Positions 12,236 through 25,050 of a stretch of DNA of 64,000 nucleotides are shown one piece after another. The notes below the pieces were generated by a model that worked only from the letters and a program-made list of their open reading frames with translations, did no database searches and was not told the origin of the DNA. Position 1 is the stretch's first letter. Each line of letters begins with the position of its first letter. Source of the DNA: Cephalopachus bancanus (Eukaryota > Chordata > Mammalia > Primates > Tarsiidae); the NCBI GenBank assembly GCA_027257055.1, contig JAPVLO010000181.1, positions 2,232,001 through 2,296,000 of the forward strand, read 5' to 3'. A program made the translations under genes and the position numbers.

Positions 12236-12359
12236 TTTTATGTGCCAGATTTTGAGTGCCTTCCACATCAGGCACAGGAAATAAAATGGCAAGCAAGAGA
12301 AACATGTGGTCTTTCCTTATTAAGGTTATTCTCTAGTATGAAAGGTAGGTAATTACTAA

Positions 12360-13435
12360 AGCCATTAAAATAAAGTGTGATATTAAAAATGGATATATTG
12401 AACTCCATTAAAATTAAAATATTTTGCTCTTCAAAAGATACTGTTAAGAAAATTAAAAAGTAAGCCTTGGACTGGAGGAATAATGTTAAATACATTTTTA
12501 ATAAACTTGCATCAGAATATATAGAGAACCTTATAACTCAATAATAAGAAGTCAAAAAACATTATACAAAAGTGGGGAAAAGATTTGAACAGATATATCA
12601 CTAAAGATATATGTACGAATGGCAAATAAGTACATGAAAAAATGTTCAACATTATTAGTCATTAAGGAAATGCAAACCAAAAGTACAGTGTGATATCACT
12701 ATTCACCCATGTAAATGACTCAAATTAAAATGACTGACCATATCAAAGGTTGTTGAGAAGGTATAGCAACTAGAACTCTCCTATATTGGTGGGACTGCAA
12801 TATGAAACAACCAATTTGGCAGTTTCTTGTGAAGTTAAATATGCACTTATAATATAGTCCAGCAATCCCACTTGGAGGTCTTTACCCAGGAAAAATGAAA
12901 TTTATGTTCATCCAAAGAATTGTAAGAAAATATTCATAGTAGCTTTGTTCCTAATAGCCCCAAACTGGAAACAAGCAGCTTGGAAACAACAAGCAAATTA
13001 AATGAAGAAACAAACTGGTATGTCCATACAATGGAATGCTAAACAGCAATACAAAAACAAGCAATGAATTATGGTCATGCAATGACCTGGATACATTTCA
13101 AAAGTGTTAAGTTACGTGAAAGAAATGATTCATAAATGATTGACCTATGTACTGTATTATTGTGTGTATACAATATTCTTGAAAAGATAAAATTATGGCA
13201 ATAGACAGTAGACCAGGGGTATAGGGAATCTGAAGCCAGAGGTATAGGGAAAGGAATAGCTGGAAAAAAACACAGAATAACTTTTTGGTCAAATGGAAAT
13301 GCTCTGTGTCTTGATTGTGGCAGTTGTTCCACAACTGGTATGTCTGTCAGATTGTATTAAATTATGCATTTAAATTCGTGAATTTTATTGTATATAAATT
13401 GTACCTTAAAGCGGAGTTTTGAAAAAATAAAAATG
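12360..13435 (+). mobile_element. L1M: Ancient L1M-type 3' end
   Basis: The plus strand carries a diverged L1 ORF2 end and 3' UTR. It has the AACTCAATAATAAGAAG and GAAATGCAAACC type blocks, then GGGACTGCAATATGAAACA and the TTAAATATGCAC block, then the closing block around TTGTACCTTAAAG. It is much more worn than the other L1 copies here and has no intact frame. Confidence 0.75.
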
Positions 13436-13529
13436 AGGTGTAATGCATGCTTAGATAGGGAGTATAGGGTGCACTGGGGCCACAATATAGGGTCACCTCA
13501 CAAACCAAGGAGTCTGAGGAAGTTTTTCA

Positions 13530-14230
13530 TGAGCATCTTAATCTTAGCATTAGTAGGAATAGGCCAAGTGCACAGGACTAGGTGGAAGAGAAGAGGATTT
13601 TACAGTGTCAGCAGTGAATACAGAAGCACAGAGGCAAGAGAGAAGAGGTTTTGGAGGTGTTAGCAAAGGAAGAGGGAGGAAAGATGAATGTGGAGAGGTA
13701 GGCTGGGAAAGATAAAGTGCTTTCTACGTTAAGTTTGGACTTTCTCTTAATGGTGTCTAGAAGAGTTTTAAGTCCTTCTCATTGTGGAGTTATGTGATAT
13801 GATTTCTGATTTATAAAAATGCCTCTGGCTGCTCTGTGAGGCATGGTTTACATGAAGAGACTGTCCCTGAGAGGGCATCAGATGATAGTCCTTGAAGTAG
13901 GGGAGTTGCAGGCAGAATGGAAGAAGGTAGGTGGATTTCAGAAATATTTAGAAAGTAGAATTTCATGAGGGAGTTGAGAGGAAAGAAGGAATCAAGAATG
14001 GCTCCTAGGTTTCTAGCTTGGGTAATGAGGTAACCGAGATAATAAAGGAGCAAGAAAAAGTTTGGGGTCAAGGTGATGACTTTAGTTTTGTACGTGTTGG
14101 TCTTGAGGTGCCTGAGAGGCATTCATATTATGTCTAGAGACAGTTGGGTACATAGGTCTGTTGATTATAAGGCAGATCTGGGCTGCAGAAACAGATTCAT
14201 GTCATCAGCATGTTGGTGGTCTACAACAGG
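13530..14230 (+). repeat. Ancient interspersed repeat, family R (copy 1)
   Basis: This segment belongs to a non-coding repeat that recurs at 27.1, 31.1 and 60.1 kb in the window. Marker blocks are GCCTCTGGCTGCTCTG near 13822, GAATCAAGAATGGCTCCTAG near 13989 and TGTTGGTCTTGAGGTGCC near 14096. I recognise the pattern as a common old mammalian repeat but do not assign a family name. It is diverged and 5' incomplete. Confidence 0.55.
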
Positions 14231-15505
14231 ACTCAGAAACTTCCATGCATAAGGGTGAGGTAGGAGGAAAATGAGGAGAATATCCACTAGAAGGAGTGAG
14301 TGGTCAACAGTATTCTTCATTGAAGCATACGATGAAATTTAAGACTCTTGATTAATATGTGTTTGTGGCATTTTGGGAGGTGCTCTTATGGAAAAAGATA
14401 AAGTAAAGTTGATAGTTTGATGGCTTGTGGAAAAGGCAGTGCATTTCCTACGTAGACAATCTCACAGTTTTCTATCATTTTGTTTTCTTCCTTCTTTAGA
14501 TTTTCCTCCCCTGTTAGAGACTTTTAGAATACTAAACATTAAAGGGCTTCTGGATATCCATTTGTATACATTGTGAATGGAGATGTTTGCACTAAATAAT
14601 CTCTTATTTACAAACCTAGGAACAAGTAAATACTTTGCAATGCTTGTTTAATAAGTATTATTCACCTTAATTCCTTATTTTCTTATGGTCTCTTTCATTC
14701 CCTGAATGGTTGTTTCTAAGTTTGAAGAAATCAATAGGAAAAGGTTTGTGATTTAAGAAAACAGTGTTTGTCAAACAAGAACGAGAATCAGTCACTGATG
14801 GATGGGGAAGTTGATCCATGGCAGCAAGCTGGAACAAATGTCTCCACTTCTCCAGACGCCATATTTTTCTTTCCATCTTGCTGCTTCCTTTTGCTATTAA
14901 TAATTGCTTTTTCCCCAAGAAAAGGAAGAAGTAGAAAGCTTTTGAAGAGTTAGATTCCTACATTGGAATTACCTTTAAGTGTGCAATAGGAGAATATTTT
15001 TTAAGGGTTCAATTAAGAATTATGGTTACATGAACTCAGATTGACCAGCCTGGGAAATGGCTGTAAGACCCTTACCAAGTCTTGATTTTAATCAAGGGCA
15101 ATTTACCTTTTCATTATTCTGGTTCACATGAGAAGGAAGGAGGAGCTCCATGCTGTCTTTGCCAGTTACCAGTGGTGTCTCAGCTCCAAATTTAACTTTT
15201 AATACCTGCTCTGGGATAACGGGTTGGACTCTTTAGGTGTTTCTCTGTCACAGGAGAATGATATTAAACTTTGTCAGCAAAAGTTTGATGGAGAGACATC
15301 GCAGGAAGATGGGGTCTTCTCTTTCTGGTTCCTGTGTGCTATATTTTGCTTTTCTTTGTTCTTGCTGCAGTGTTCATCAATGTGTGTGTGACAGTCATTC
15401 ACTGGTGATCTGCCCTGGAAGTGCCCCAGAACATGAAGTCTTTTGGTGACCTCAGAGGACTGGCATGGACCCAGCAACTGCCTTGCTGTGACCTTCTTGA
15501 CATAA
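14231..15505. other. No gene or named repeat seen
   Basis: The sequence is anonymous. Small open frames on both strands have no recognisable domains. A weak continuation of family R may run to about 14400. Confidence 0.4.
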
Positions 15506-15509
15506 ACAC

Positions 15510-15705
15510 TGGTGTGTTCCAGGCCTTGTGCTGGCAGTGGTACCCTGACTTCTTCTCTGTGTCTGCCCACCTGTCTTGGCTTACTTGCATTTTGAAAAGT
15601 TGTTTCTGTAACGCTCCTGTCATGGGTACCATGTGCTCTAGACCTCATACCAGCAGTAGTGATTTCCTCTGTGCCCATCCACCAGCCTCAGCTTGCCTGT
15701 TCCCT
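15510..15705 (+). repeat. Two diverged copies of an ~119-bp unit
   Basis: CCAGGCCTTGTGCTGGCAGT at 15519 aligns with CTAGACCTCATACCAGCAGT at 15638. The following GTCTGCCCACCTGTC also aligns with GTGCCCATCCACCAG. The copies are imperfect and about 119 bp apart. I cannot name the unit. Confidence 0.4.
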
Positions 15706-16039
15706 AGAGGGTTATCTCTTGCTGTCTGGCAACTGTAGACCAACACTGATCTGGGTAACCTAGCAAATATCTCCACTGTCCAGTGGGCTGCAAACATACC
15801 TTCTCCAATGAGGTCTTTACTCCATTCTTGGGGAAGTGGCTCTCCTTCCAAATCTCTTCTTCTTTGTGTATTCTTTATCAAATATAGTGTTACTTTTGTA
15901 GCTTTCTTACATTTTTATAGTTATTACCTATCATAGTTAAATCATTTTTTATTCTAAATGTTTTCTACTGAAATTACTGTGGTGGCTTCTGTTTCTCGAT
16001 TATACCTAAACTGATACACTATCTTTTCTTTAATCTCCT

Positions 16040-16245
16040 ATACATACCTCTGCCAGATTAGTTTAATTAGCTCTGATTTTAAATACCAACTCCCCCAAAC
16101 CCCAAAACACCCCCAAACAAACAAAAAACCCCAACAATCCTTGAACAATTTTGCATTGCCTGGCATTCAAGGCCCTCTATGATATCTCCCCTGCCTGCCT
16201 TTTCAGTCTTATTTTTTTACTCTTCCTAAAGTAACTATGGCTAGC
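16040..16245 (+). mobile_element. L2: L2 internal remnant
   Basis: CCTGGCATTCAAGGCCCTCT, then ATGATATCTCCCCTGCCTGC, is the conserved L2 stretch upstream of its 3' end. The start is uncertain. Confidence 0.6.
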
Positions 16246-16460
16246 AGCACTGTGAGTATAGAAAGCTCTGTCCTGGGTTTGACTTTTAGCTCTACCACTT
16301 ACTACTAAGCAGACAAGGGCATGACCTTAGGCTCCTCTGAGTTTCAGTTTATTTATCTGACAAATGGCAGATACTAATAGATATTCTTACTATCTCACAG
16401 GGTTATTGTGAGGCTGAATTAAAAAATGTATGTGAAAACTCTCTGAGAATTTACATTTCT
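16246..16460 (+). mobile_element. MIR: MIR SINE
   Basis: The order of conserved MIR blocks is visible: CTCTACCACTTACTACTA, GCATGACCTTAGGC, CTGAGTTTCAGTTTATTTAT and CTCACAGGGTTATTGTGAGG. It lies head to tail after an L2 fragment. Confidence 0.7.
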
Positions 16461-17348
16461 GTCTCGTTGTAATGTATTGCCACAGGATTTGTGTAGTGTT
16501 TTTACTTTTCTTCAAAGTACTCACACATGAAAAATAATGACAAGTACTGTCAAGCATTCATTTAGCACTTCTGGATTTGTAAAGGTGATTAAGGTTATAC
16601 CTTTCTTTAGAACCCCAAATTCTATCTCATTTATATTTTTTATGCTCTGACTTTGTTTCAGGATGGTTGAAATAGGACTTTACAAGTATCTTGACCTGTT
16701 TCTCTTCTCTTTGCCATGACAAAACAGAATGACTGTAAAATTTGGGAACAGGGATGAACATTTGTCTTTTTCATCATCTGGCTCTGAGGACATCTGTCTA
16801 CTTGAACTTGAGTAGATAGGTACTTTCATACATATGTATGATTCCCATTGCAGTCCTTTAAATAAAGACTTGCCATTATTATTGATGATTGATCCGGTGT
16901 CCTTTCTTCCTCCCCTACAGGTAGAGTTTTCATATTTCACAAATTAAAACACAGGATGTTCAGTTAAATTTGAATTTCAGACAAATGGTGAATAATTTTT
17001 TTTGTATAACTATGTCTCATGCAATATTTGGGACATACTTATACTAAGATTATTTGCTGAAATTCAATTTTAACTGAACATCTTACATTTTATCTAGCAA
17101 TTCTATCTATATGGATGAGGCAATGCACAGGACAGATGCTTTTTAGCTGCTCTTTATGTATCTTGGCTGCTTATAAAAAGGAAACATGGTCTTAAGTGGT
17201 GGTGTGTTCTATGAAAAAGATTCTACAAGAAATTCCTTGGGAGTTTACTAAAATGCAGATTCCAGGCCTCGTGTAAAGATTTGGATTTAATAGGTCTGGA
17301 ATGAAGCCCTGGCTTCCACTAGAACCACAGTTAGAAAAACACTATGAT

Positions 17349-17645
17349 AGGCTGGGCGCGGTGGTTCAAGCCTGTAATCTCAGCACTTTGGGAGACTGAG
17401 GTGAGAGGATTGCCTGAGACTGTGGGTTCAAGACCATCCTGGATAACATGGTGAAATCTCGTCTCTACAATAAATCAAAAAATAAGCCTGGCTTGGTAGC
17501 GTGCGCCTGTAGTTCCGGCTACTTGGAAGGCTGAGGCAGAAGGATCGCCAGAGTCCAGCAGGTCGATGCTGGGGTGGCTGTGAGTGTGCCACTGTACTTC
17601 AGTCTGAGTGACGGAGTGAGACTCCAACTCAGAAAAAAAAAAGAA
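17349..17645 (+). mobile_element. Alu: Alu dimer with a more ancestral left monomer
   Basis: The left monomer reads GGCTGGGCGCGGTGGTTCAA and CATCCTGGATAACATGG, closer to the general primate Alu pattern. The right monomer has the CCAGAGTCCAGCAGG block and GAGACTCCAACTC end typical of this window. Imperfect flanks (AACACTATGATA before, AATACTATAACA after) are a likely target duplication. It may be an older subfamily. Confidence 0.88.
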
Positions 17646-17895
17646 AAGAAAAATACTATAACAAAATATATCACAGTATGGTATAGTGTATTATAATTGT
17701 AGTTTAGTATTGCATAAGATTATATCATAGTAAATTACAACACTATAGGCATTAATTAGCATTTATAAGTTTGCTGAAGAGGGCTTTTATTTTTATAGAT
17801 TTACTTTTAAATGAATGCTTTTAAAGTTTCAAGCTACATACAAAGGATGATTAGACCAGAGCCCTTTCTCAAATTGGAGCTCTAGCTAATATAAG

Positions 17896-17908
17896 TGCCA
17901 TCTAGTGG
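17896..17908 (-). promoter_or_regulatory. CTCF-like motif
   Basis: On the minus strand the bases read CCACTAGATGGCA, matching all 13 positions of the core consensus CCASYAGRKGGCR. It lies in non-repeat sequence. A motif match alone does not show binding. Confidence 0.45.
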
Positions 17909-17909
17909 C

Positions 17910-19147
17910 CAATAGAGATTTTGCTTTTAAAAAATCATTAAAATACTAGCGAATTTGATCTTCCATCTTACCAGTTTGAGGTATTAGCTCTAGGAAATGA
18001 ATGTTATACTTCATTGTAAATTCTGCCAGGGGTGGTCCTAGCCATGTTGAAGTTACTGCAGCAATTATAGTTCTTATTTCACCTACTGCAGCACAGATCT
18101 TATTTATCCACTGCTGAAGGTTTATAAGGCACCGTGCTAGGAAATAAAAGATTAATCAGACCAGCTTCTCTATCCTTGCAAGGTCTTGTCGTTCAATAGG
18201 GAACATATACATCCATGCCTTTAATAAAATTGGTTTTGTGAGATTTATAAAGGTGGTCTAGTCATGGTCCTAACCTTAAGGAAGTCATAGCCCATTAGAG
18301 GAAATAGGGCACTTTCAGCATTGCTCTAGGCATAGTCTTGGGTGTGGTAAGACGTGTGCTTACAAAACAAGGAGCAATGGAAGACCGTGACTAAAAAGCA
18401 TGGCTCCATCTGCAAGTGCTACAAGAAGGCAGAAGGCTGTCTTTCTCAGCTTAGCACTCTGCCTTCCCTATATAACTCTGTATCAATAAGCAATTGCTTA
18501 TGCAGTATGATAAGTTATATTTTTCCCCTCAACTGCAACACAGCAGTTTTACAAAAAGCAAGGTGGCCCTATCATTGTAGTTGACATTCAAGTCAGCTAA
18601 TTTGTCTAAAACTTTTATATAGATTTTAGCTAGCTTATGCAGCTAGTAGATACAAATAAAAAAAATTACAGTGGCTATTTCTTGGTTAATTTTGATAATA
18701 AAATTAGACACCACAAGTTAAATAACAAAGAAAAGCTTGTATCTGAATCTAGCTAGGGTGAGTTAATAGTCATCCCAAAGTTCCTTTTTTGTTGCTTATA
18801 ACATCTTTACATCTTGAAGTCTTCCAATTCTATGTATTCTGCAACCCCCCCCCCATTTCCTCCTTCAGGGTCATGAATGATTAATCTTATTGACATAATA
18901 TAAAACTGATATTTTTACCGTAAATCCTTTCAAACATTTGTAAAAAGATTTTATTTTAATGGTTTGATTTTTGAGGAGTGGCTTTAGTGCTTTACTGGAT
19001 TGTTCTGAGTACTGAGATGGCATAGGCAACTTAAAACATGATCTATAAAGCAAGTAATATATATATGACACTCATATTACCTACTAAAGTCTGCAATGGG
19101 ACAATCTCACCTTTTTTCCTTCCAAAAATTCCCTGAATCACACCACA
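17910..19147. other. AT-rich DNA, no gene seen
   Basis: A worn old repeat may be present around 18120-18310, with 'CACCGTGCTAGG' and 'TTAAGGAAGTCATAGCCC' blocks. Otherwise I recognise only a ten-base C-run at 18845-18854. Confidence 0.4.
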
Positions 19148-19199
19148 CCCCAGTTAAAATCTCTAACCTAATCTTAACCCCAGTTAAAATCTCTAACCT
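19148..19199. repeat. 30-bp tandem duplication
   Basis: CCCAGTTAAAATCTCTAACC at 19148 recurs exactly 30 bases later at 19178, with TAATCTTAA between the copies. Two copies only. Confidence 0.85.
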
Positions 19200-19439
19200 G
19201 TAATGTATTGATTCAGATCTACAAAATGTAATGCTATCCTTAAAAACAGATATAAGAAAGTACTTTGAGTGACTTATGGCATAATAAATTTTGTGTTGGT
19301 TACATTTGTATATTGATAAAATATCACAATACATACATATCTTCAGATGTCATTAACTTTGACCAACATGAGTAACCTTTGATTATTTTTGCACTTTTGT
19401 AGTGAGGTGGGCAATACTGTTTTTTTTTTTAATGTGTCC

Positions 19440-20060
19440 TTAATTTATTGATCTAAATAAAACATTTTCATACAAGAATATAGAATAAAACTCAACTCTG
19501 CAGAGATATATTCTGCAAATAAGAACAAACAAACCACGAATGGATGTTCAGCAAAGGTAGAATCAGGTGAAAAATAATTAAGTAAAATAAAAGAATGGCA
19601 ATTTGGAAGTCTAAAGGTCAAAATTCATAATACAAAAATAACATAGCAATATCATTAAGAAAGCAGATATTCAGGAATATAAAGGAACATCACAACAGTA
19701 AGAGACTGTAACTCATCTCTTTTAACCCATGACAGATTGGAGAAGGGGGAAAAGCTAATAATATGGGTAAGTGACAAAATAAATCTACCCAGGAAGACCA
19801 GTCTCTGTCTCTTCCCAAAAAGAGAAAAAACACCAAAATGGAGGTGATAAATTAATTAAAGGAATAATGGAAGAAAACTTTTTAGGGCTAAATGTAATAA
19901 GGATACAACTAGTATAAGCATGATTAATGAAAATGATACACATCTTAGACAAATACTCATGGAATATAAGGATATTAGTGATCAAAAACAATTACTAAAA
20001 GTTTCCAGAGAAAAGTGAAGCTATCTGCAAAGGAATAAGATTCAGATTAGTTGTGGTAGG
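19440..20060 (+). mobile_element. L1M: Ancient L1/HAL1-like remnant, interrupted by L1-C
   Basis: The end of this stretch (ATATAAGGATATTAGTGATC, then AAAAGTTTCCAGAGAAAAG and GCAAAGGAATAAGATTCAGA) resembles an old L1-lineage 3' region. It stops where the tail of L1-C begins. I could not see its continuation on the far side of L1-C. Confidence 0.4.
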
Positions 20061-20289
20061 TAGGGTTTTTTTTTCAAACACATTTTTTATATTAAAATTA
20101 TGGGGTACAGTTAAGTGTTAGGTATACAAATATGCATTATTCAGGCACCCTTGTTGATAAGGGGTGTCCCCCCCATCCCCAGACAGATATTGACTACTGT
20201 TAATCTCACCCCCTTCCCCTCTCTGCCCCCCATAGTTTCCTGCCAATGTCAATCCTTTTCTTATAGTATTATAGTAGATGTTCAAGGTC

Positions 20290-23200
20290 CACTTATGAGT
20301 GAGAGCATGTGATACTCAGATCTTTATTTCTGTGAGAGATCACTCAGTATTATAAACTCTAGTTCCATCCAGGTTGCTGCGAAGTTCATGATTTTGTTCT
20401 TTTTTATGGCTGCATAGTATTCCATTGTGCATATGTACCACATTTTAAAAATCCAGTCCTATTTTGGTGGACAGCATGGTTGGTTCCAGGTTCTTGCTCT
20501 TGTGAACAATGCTGTGATAAACATACGTGTGCAGGTATCTTTTTTATAGAGTGATTTGAGTTCTTCAGGATATATTCCCAGTAGGGGAATTGTGGGGCCA
20601 TATGGGAGGTCGATATTTAGAGCTTTTAGGAATCGCCACACTGCTTTCCACAGAGGTTGCACTAGTTTATGCTCCCACCAATAGTGTAGATGTGTTCCCT
20701 TTTCACCACATCCTCTCCAGCATCTGTTATTTTTTGAGTTATTGATAATGGCCATTCTGACTGGAGTTAGGTGGTATCTCAGTGTAGTTTTACTTTGCTC
20801 TCCTTGATGATTAGGGAGGTTGAACATTTCTTCATGTGTCTATTGGCCACTCGTATGTCTTCTTTTGAGAAGTGTCTGTTCATATCTTTTGCTCACTTTG
20901 TAATGGGGTTGTTTGTTTTTTTCTTTTCAGCACATTTGAGTTCCTTGTAGATCCTAGATGTTAGGCCTTAGTCAGACATGGAGTTGGCAAATACTTTTTC
21001 TCAGTCTGTGGGCTGCCTCCCTACTCTCTTGATGGTTTCTTTGGCTTTCCAGAAGCTTGTCAGTTTAATAAGGTCCCATTTGTCTACCTTATCTCTTATG
21101 GCCCATGTGTTTCGGGTTTTGTTCAGGAATTGGATGCCAGTTCCAAATTCCATAAGGGTGTGTCCTGTATTTTCTAAGGTTCTTATGGTTTGAGGTTTTA
21201 CATTTAGGTATCTGATCATTTAGAGTTAATTTTTGTGTATGGGGATGGATGGGGGCCTTGTTTGAATCTTCTGCATGTGGTCAGCTAGTTTTCTCAGCAC
21301 CATTTACTGAATAGATTCTCTTCTCCCCAGTGGTAGGCAGTGGAGGCTTTGTTGAAGATGAGTTGGTTGAGAAATTGAGGTTTTGCTTCTGGAATCTCAA
21401 TTCTATTCCATTGGTCTATATGCCTGTTCCTGTACTAATACCAAACTGTTTTGATTATTGTAGCTTTATAGTAAAGTTTGAAGTCTGGTAATGTGATACC
21501 TCCTGCTTCGTTTTTGTTTTTTTTTGCTGAGGATTGTTCTGACTATTCCTGGTCATTTGTGTTTCCATATGAATTCCTGTATTGTTTTTTCTAGCTCTGA
21601 GAAGAACGTTGCTGATAATTTGATGGGTATTGTATTAAATCTGTATATTGCCTTAGGTAAGATGGACATCTCCACAATGTTGGTTCTTCCAATCCATGAG
21701 CATGGGATATTTTTCACCTTGTTTGTGTCATCTTTGATTTCTTTGAGCAGTGTTTTGTAGTTTTCATTGTAAAGGTCTTTCATGTCTCTGGTTAGGAAGA
21801 TGCCAAGGTCTTTCATTTTTTGTGTGTGGCTATTGTGAATGGGATTGTGCTTTTTATTTGGGTTTCTGTTTATTATTGTTATAAAGAAATGTGATTTTCT
21901 TTTACACATTTACTTTATACCCCGAGACTTTGCCAAAGTCCTTTATCAGTGCAAGGAGTCTTTTGACAGATTCTCTTGGGTTTTCAAGGTACACAATCAT
22001 GTCATCTGCAAAGAGAGATAACTTGATTTCATTTTTTCCTACTTGGATATCCCTGATCGCCTTCTCTTTTCTGATTGCTCTAGCCAGGACTTCCAATACT
22101 ATATTGAACAGGAGGGGAGAGAGTGGGCATCCTTGTCTTGTTCCAGTTTTCAGGGGAAATGGCTCCAATTTTTGTCTGTTTAGGAGTATGCTAGCTGTGG
22201 GTTTCTCATAGATGGCTTTTACTATTTTGAGGTACGTTCCACGTATGCCTAGATGTTCGAGGGTTTTCATCAAGAAGCGGTGCTAGATTTTATCAAAAGT
22301 TTTTTCTGCATCTAATGATATACTCATGTGGTTTTGTTCTGATGACTGTTGATGTTTTTAATTACACTTATTGTCTTGCGAATGTTGATCCAGGCTTGCA
22401 TCCCAGGGATTAAGCCTACGTGGTCATGATGGATGGTTTTTGAGATGTGTTGTTGAATCCAGTTTGCTAGGATCTTGTTGAGAATTTTGACGTCTATGAT
22501 CATTAAAGATATTGGCCTGTAGTTCTCTTTCTTTGTTGGGTCTTTACGTGGCTTGGATATCAATGTGATGTTAGTTTCATAATATGATTTGGGGAGGGTT
22601 CCATCTTTCTCAATTGCCTGGAATACTTTCAGTAGGATGGGTATCAGCTTCTCCTTAAATGTCTTATAGAATTCTGCTGGAAAACCATCTGGTCCAGGGC
22701 TTTTTTTTGTAGGTAGTTTACTCATTACATAACTAATTTCCTTGATTGTTATTGGTCTAGTTAGGGTCTTGATTTCTTCTTGTTTCGACCTAGGCAGGTT
22801 GTATGATGTTAGAAAGTCTTCCATTTCCTTAAGGTTTTCAAGTTTGTTTCCATACAAGTGTACATAGTAGACTCTAATTATCTTTGGTATTTCTTGAGGG
22901 TCAGATGTGACTTCATCTTTTGTGTTTCTGATTGTAATTATTTGGGCTTTTTCTCTTTTTTTCTTGGTCAGTCTAGCTAGGGGACCATCGATCTTGTTTA
23001 TCCTGTCAAAGAACCAGCTTTTTTTTTCATTGATTTTTTTGGTATTATCTTTTTGTCTTCTACATCCTGGATTTGGGCTTTTATTTTGGTGATCTGTATT
23101 CTTCTGCTGAAGTTAGGGTTTTGATGGTCTTGTTTTTCCAGCTTCCTAAGGTGATTTGTTAGGCTGTTAATTTGTGATCCTTCCATTTTCTTCATGTGCC

Positions 23201-24106
23201 TTTGTAGAGATATGAATTCCCCTCTTACTACAGCATTCATGGTGTCCCAGAGATTTTGGTAAGATGTTTCTTCATTTTCATTTGTTTCAGGTATCTTTTA
23301 ATCTCTGTTTTGATTTCATCATTGACCCAGGAGTTGTTTAGCATCATGCTATTTAGTGTCCATGTCTTTGTGGGTTGGGGGAAACCTTGTCGGTGTTGAT
23401 GTTTTTTTTTTTTTCCACTGTGGTCTGAGAAGGTGCATGACAAAATTTCGATCTTTTGAAATTTGTTGATGCTTGATCTATGGCCAAGTATGTGGTCGAT
23501 CTTAGAGTACGTTCCGTGTGGTGATGAGTAGAATGTATATTCTGTGGTCGTTGGGTGGAGTGTTCTGTAGGTATCAATTAAGTCCATTTGGTCAAGAGTC
23601 ATATTGAAGTTACGGATCTCGTTGCTGATTTTTTTTCCTGATGATCTGTCTAGGGTTGTGAGTGGGGTATTGAAGTCCCCAGCTATGATCGTGTTGGAGT
23701 CGATATCGTTTTTTAGTTTACCCAGAAGCTGCTTTATGAAAGTTGGCACTTCTATGTTGGGTTCATATACGTTTAGGATAGATATTTCTTGTTGATGGAG
23801 TGAACCTTTTATCATTATGTGGTGGCCTTCTGTATCTTTTTTAATTTTTGATAGCTTAAATGGTATTTTGTCTGAAATTAGGATCACAACTCCTCTTTTC
23901 TTTTGTGTTTTGTGCATCTGAAAATTTGTTTCCCATCCTCTGACTTTGAGTCTGAGTGTCCTTTCTAGTGAGATGGGTCTCTTGAAGGCAATTATTGTTG
24001 CCTGGTGATATTTTATCCGTTTTGCCATTCTATGTCTTTTCAGTGGTGCATTTAGTCCATTTACATTCAGGCTATTTATTGAAATGTGAAAGTTGATCCT
24101 TATCAT
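20290..24106 (-). pseudogene. L1 ORF2: Broken L1 ORF2 of L1-C (endonuclease-RT)
   Basis: ORF2 normally encodes an endonuclease, a reverse transcriptase and a C-terminal Cys-rich segment that nick DNA and copy L1 RNA. Here the longest frame, 24106-23237 (289 aa), begins MIRINFHISINSLNVNGLN and covers most of the endonuclease. It shows TIIAGDFNTPLTTLDRSSG and YSKIDHILGHRS. Near 23970 two close frameshifts put the block with the catalytic Glu out of frame. RT pieces follow: 22857-22324 with [18 protein letters not shown], then 22273-21902 with [20 protein letters not shown]. The rest continues in several frames to [11 protein letters not shown] near 20720. Multiple shifts and stops make it inactive. 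Confidence 0.92.
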
Positions 24107-24186
24107 AAGGTTCTTATTAAGTTGTTGTTGTTGTTCCTCTTTGTTTGTTGTCTTTCTTTTGGTTTTGGGGTTGGTTCTTGTGTGTT

Positions 24187-25050
24187 TTACTCTTTTTCCT
24201 GTACCCTTGTGAAGAATGGTGTTGTTCTTTTTTCCTTTTCTTTTGTGTTTACTACTTTCTTAAGTGTTTCTTGTAGAGGTGGTCTGGTGGCAGTATTAGT
24301 TTTTAGGGATTGGATGTTTGGGAAAGATTTTAATTCTCCCTCACTGATGAAGCTTAGCTTGACTGGGTAGGTTATTCTTGGTTGAAATTGTTTATCTTTT
24401 AGAATTTTGCAAATAGGACTTCTAGCCTGCAGGGTTTCTTTAGATAAATCTGCTGCTATTCTAATTGGTCTTCCATAATAGATGATCTGGCCTTTTTCTC
24501 TTGCTGCCTTTAGGATTTTTTCTTTTATACCTACCTTGTGTAGGTGAATTATTATGTGTCTGGGAGTTGGTCTTCTCATTTGTTGTCTTGCAGGGGTTCT
24601 CTGAATCACTTGTGTTTGAATTTTCATATCACTGGTGAGATGATGGAAGTTTTCTTCAATAATCTCATGAAATGTTTGTTCCAAGTAGGCTTCTGTCTCT
24701 TTCTTTTTCAGGAAGTCCAATTGCTCTTAGGTTTGGTCTTTTGAAGTAATTACTCATCTCTTGAAGGTTTTGTTCCGTCTTTTTAAGCTTCTTTTCTATG
24801 TTTTTGACAGTTTGGGTTAGTTCTATATTTTGGTCCTAAGCTCTGAGATTCTTTCTTCTACTTGGCTAATTCTGCCTTCCATGCTCGTCAGTTTGTTGTT
24901 TATTTCATTCACAGTATTCTTTACTACTGTTATCTCAGTTATCAACTCCTTTCTAGTTTCTTCTTGTCTCTCCTCAATTCTTTTAATCTCTCCATTAATG
25001 TCTTCATATCTAGGTTTGTAGTTTGAGATCAGTCATTCTGGGGGCTCTTC
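24187..25050 (-). pseudogene. L1 ORF1: Broken L1 ORF1 of L1-C (RNA-binding chaperone)
   Basis: ORF1p is the trimeric RNA-binding protein that packages L1 RNA. The frame 24720-24187 contains the RRM and C-terminal parts: RRPTPRHIIIHLHKVGIKEK, ARSPICKILKDKQFQPRI and PVKLSFISEGELKSFPNIQS. The coiled-coil part upstream lies in other frames from about 25050. A frameshift near 24690 separates the two. Confidence 0.88.

Noticed and set aside
15237..15738. Overlapping frames on both strands with several Cys residues
   Set aside because: No family resemblance, no splice sites, and frames overlap on opposite strands; chance openness is more likely.
23237..24106. A 289-residue open frame as a host nuclease gene
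   Set aside because: It is the endonuclease part of L1 ORF2, in order with RT and ORF1 remnants of the same element and with internal frame changes.
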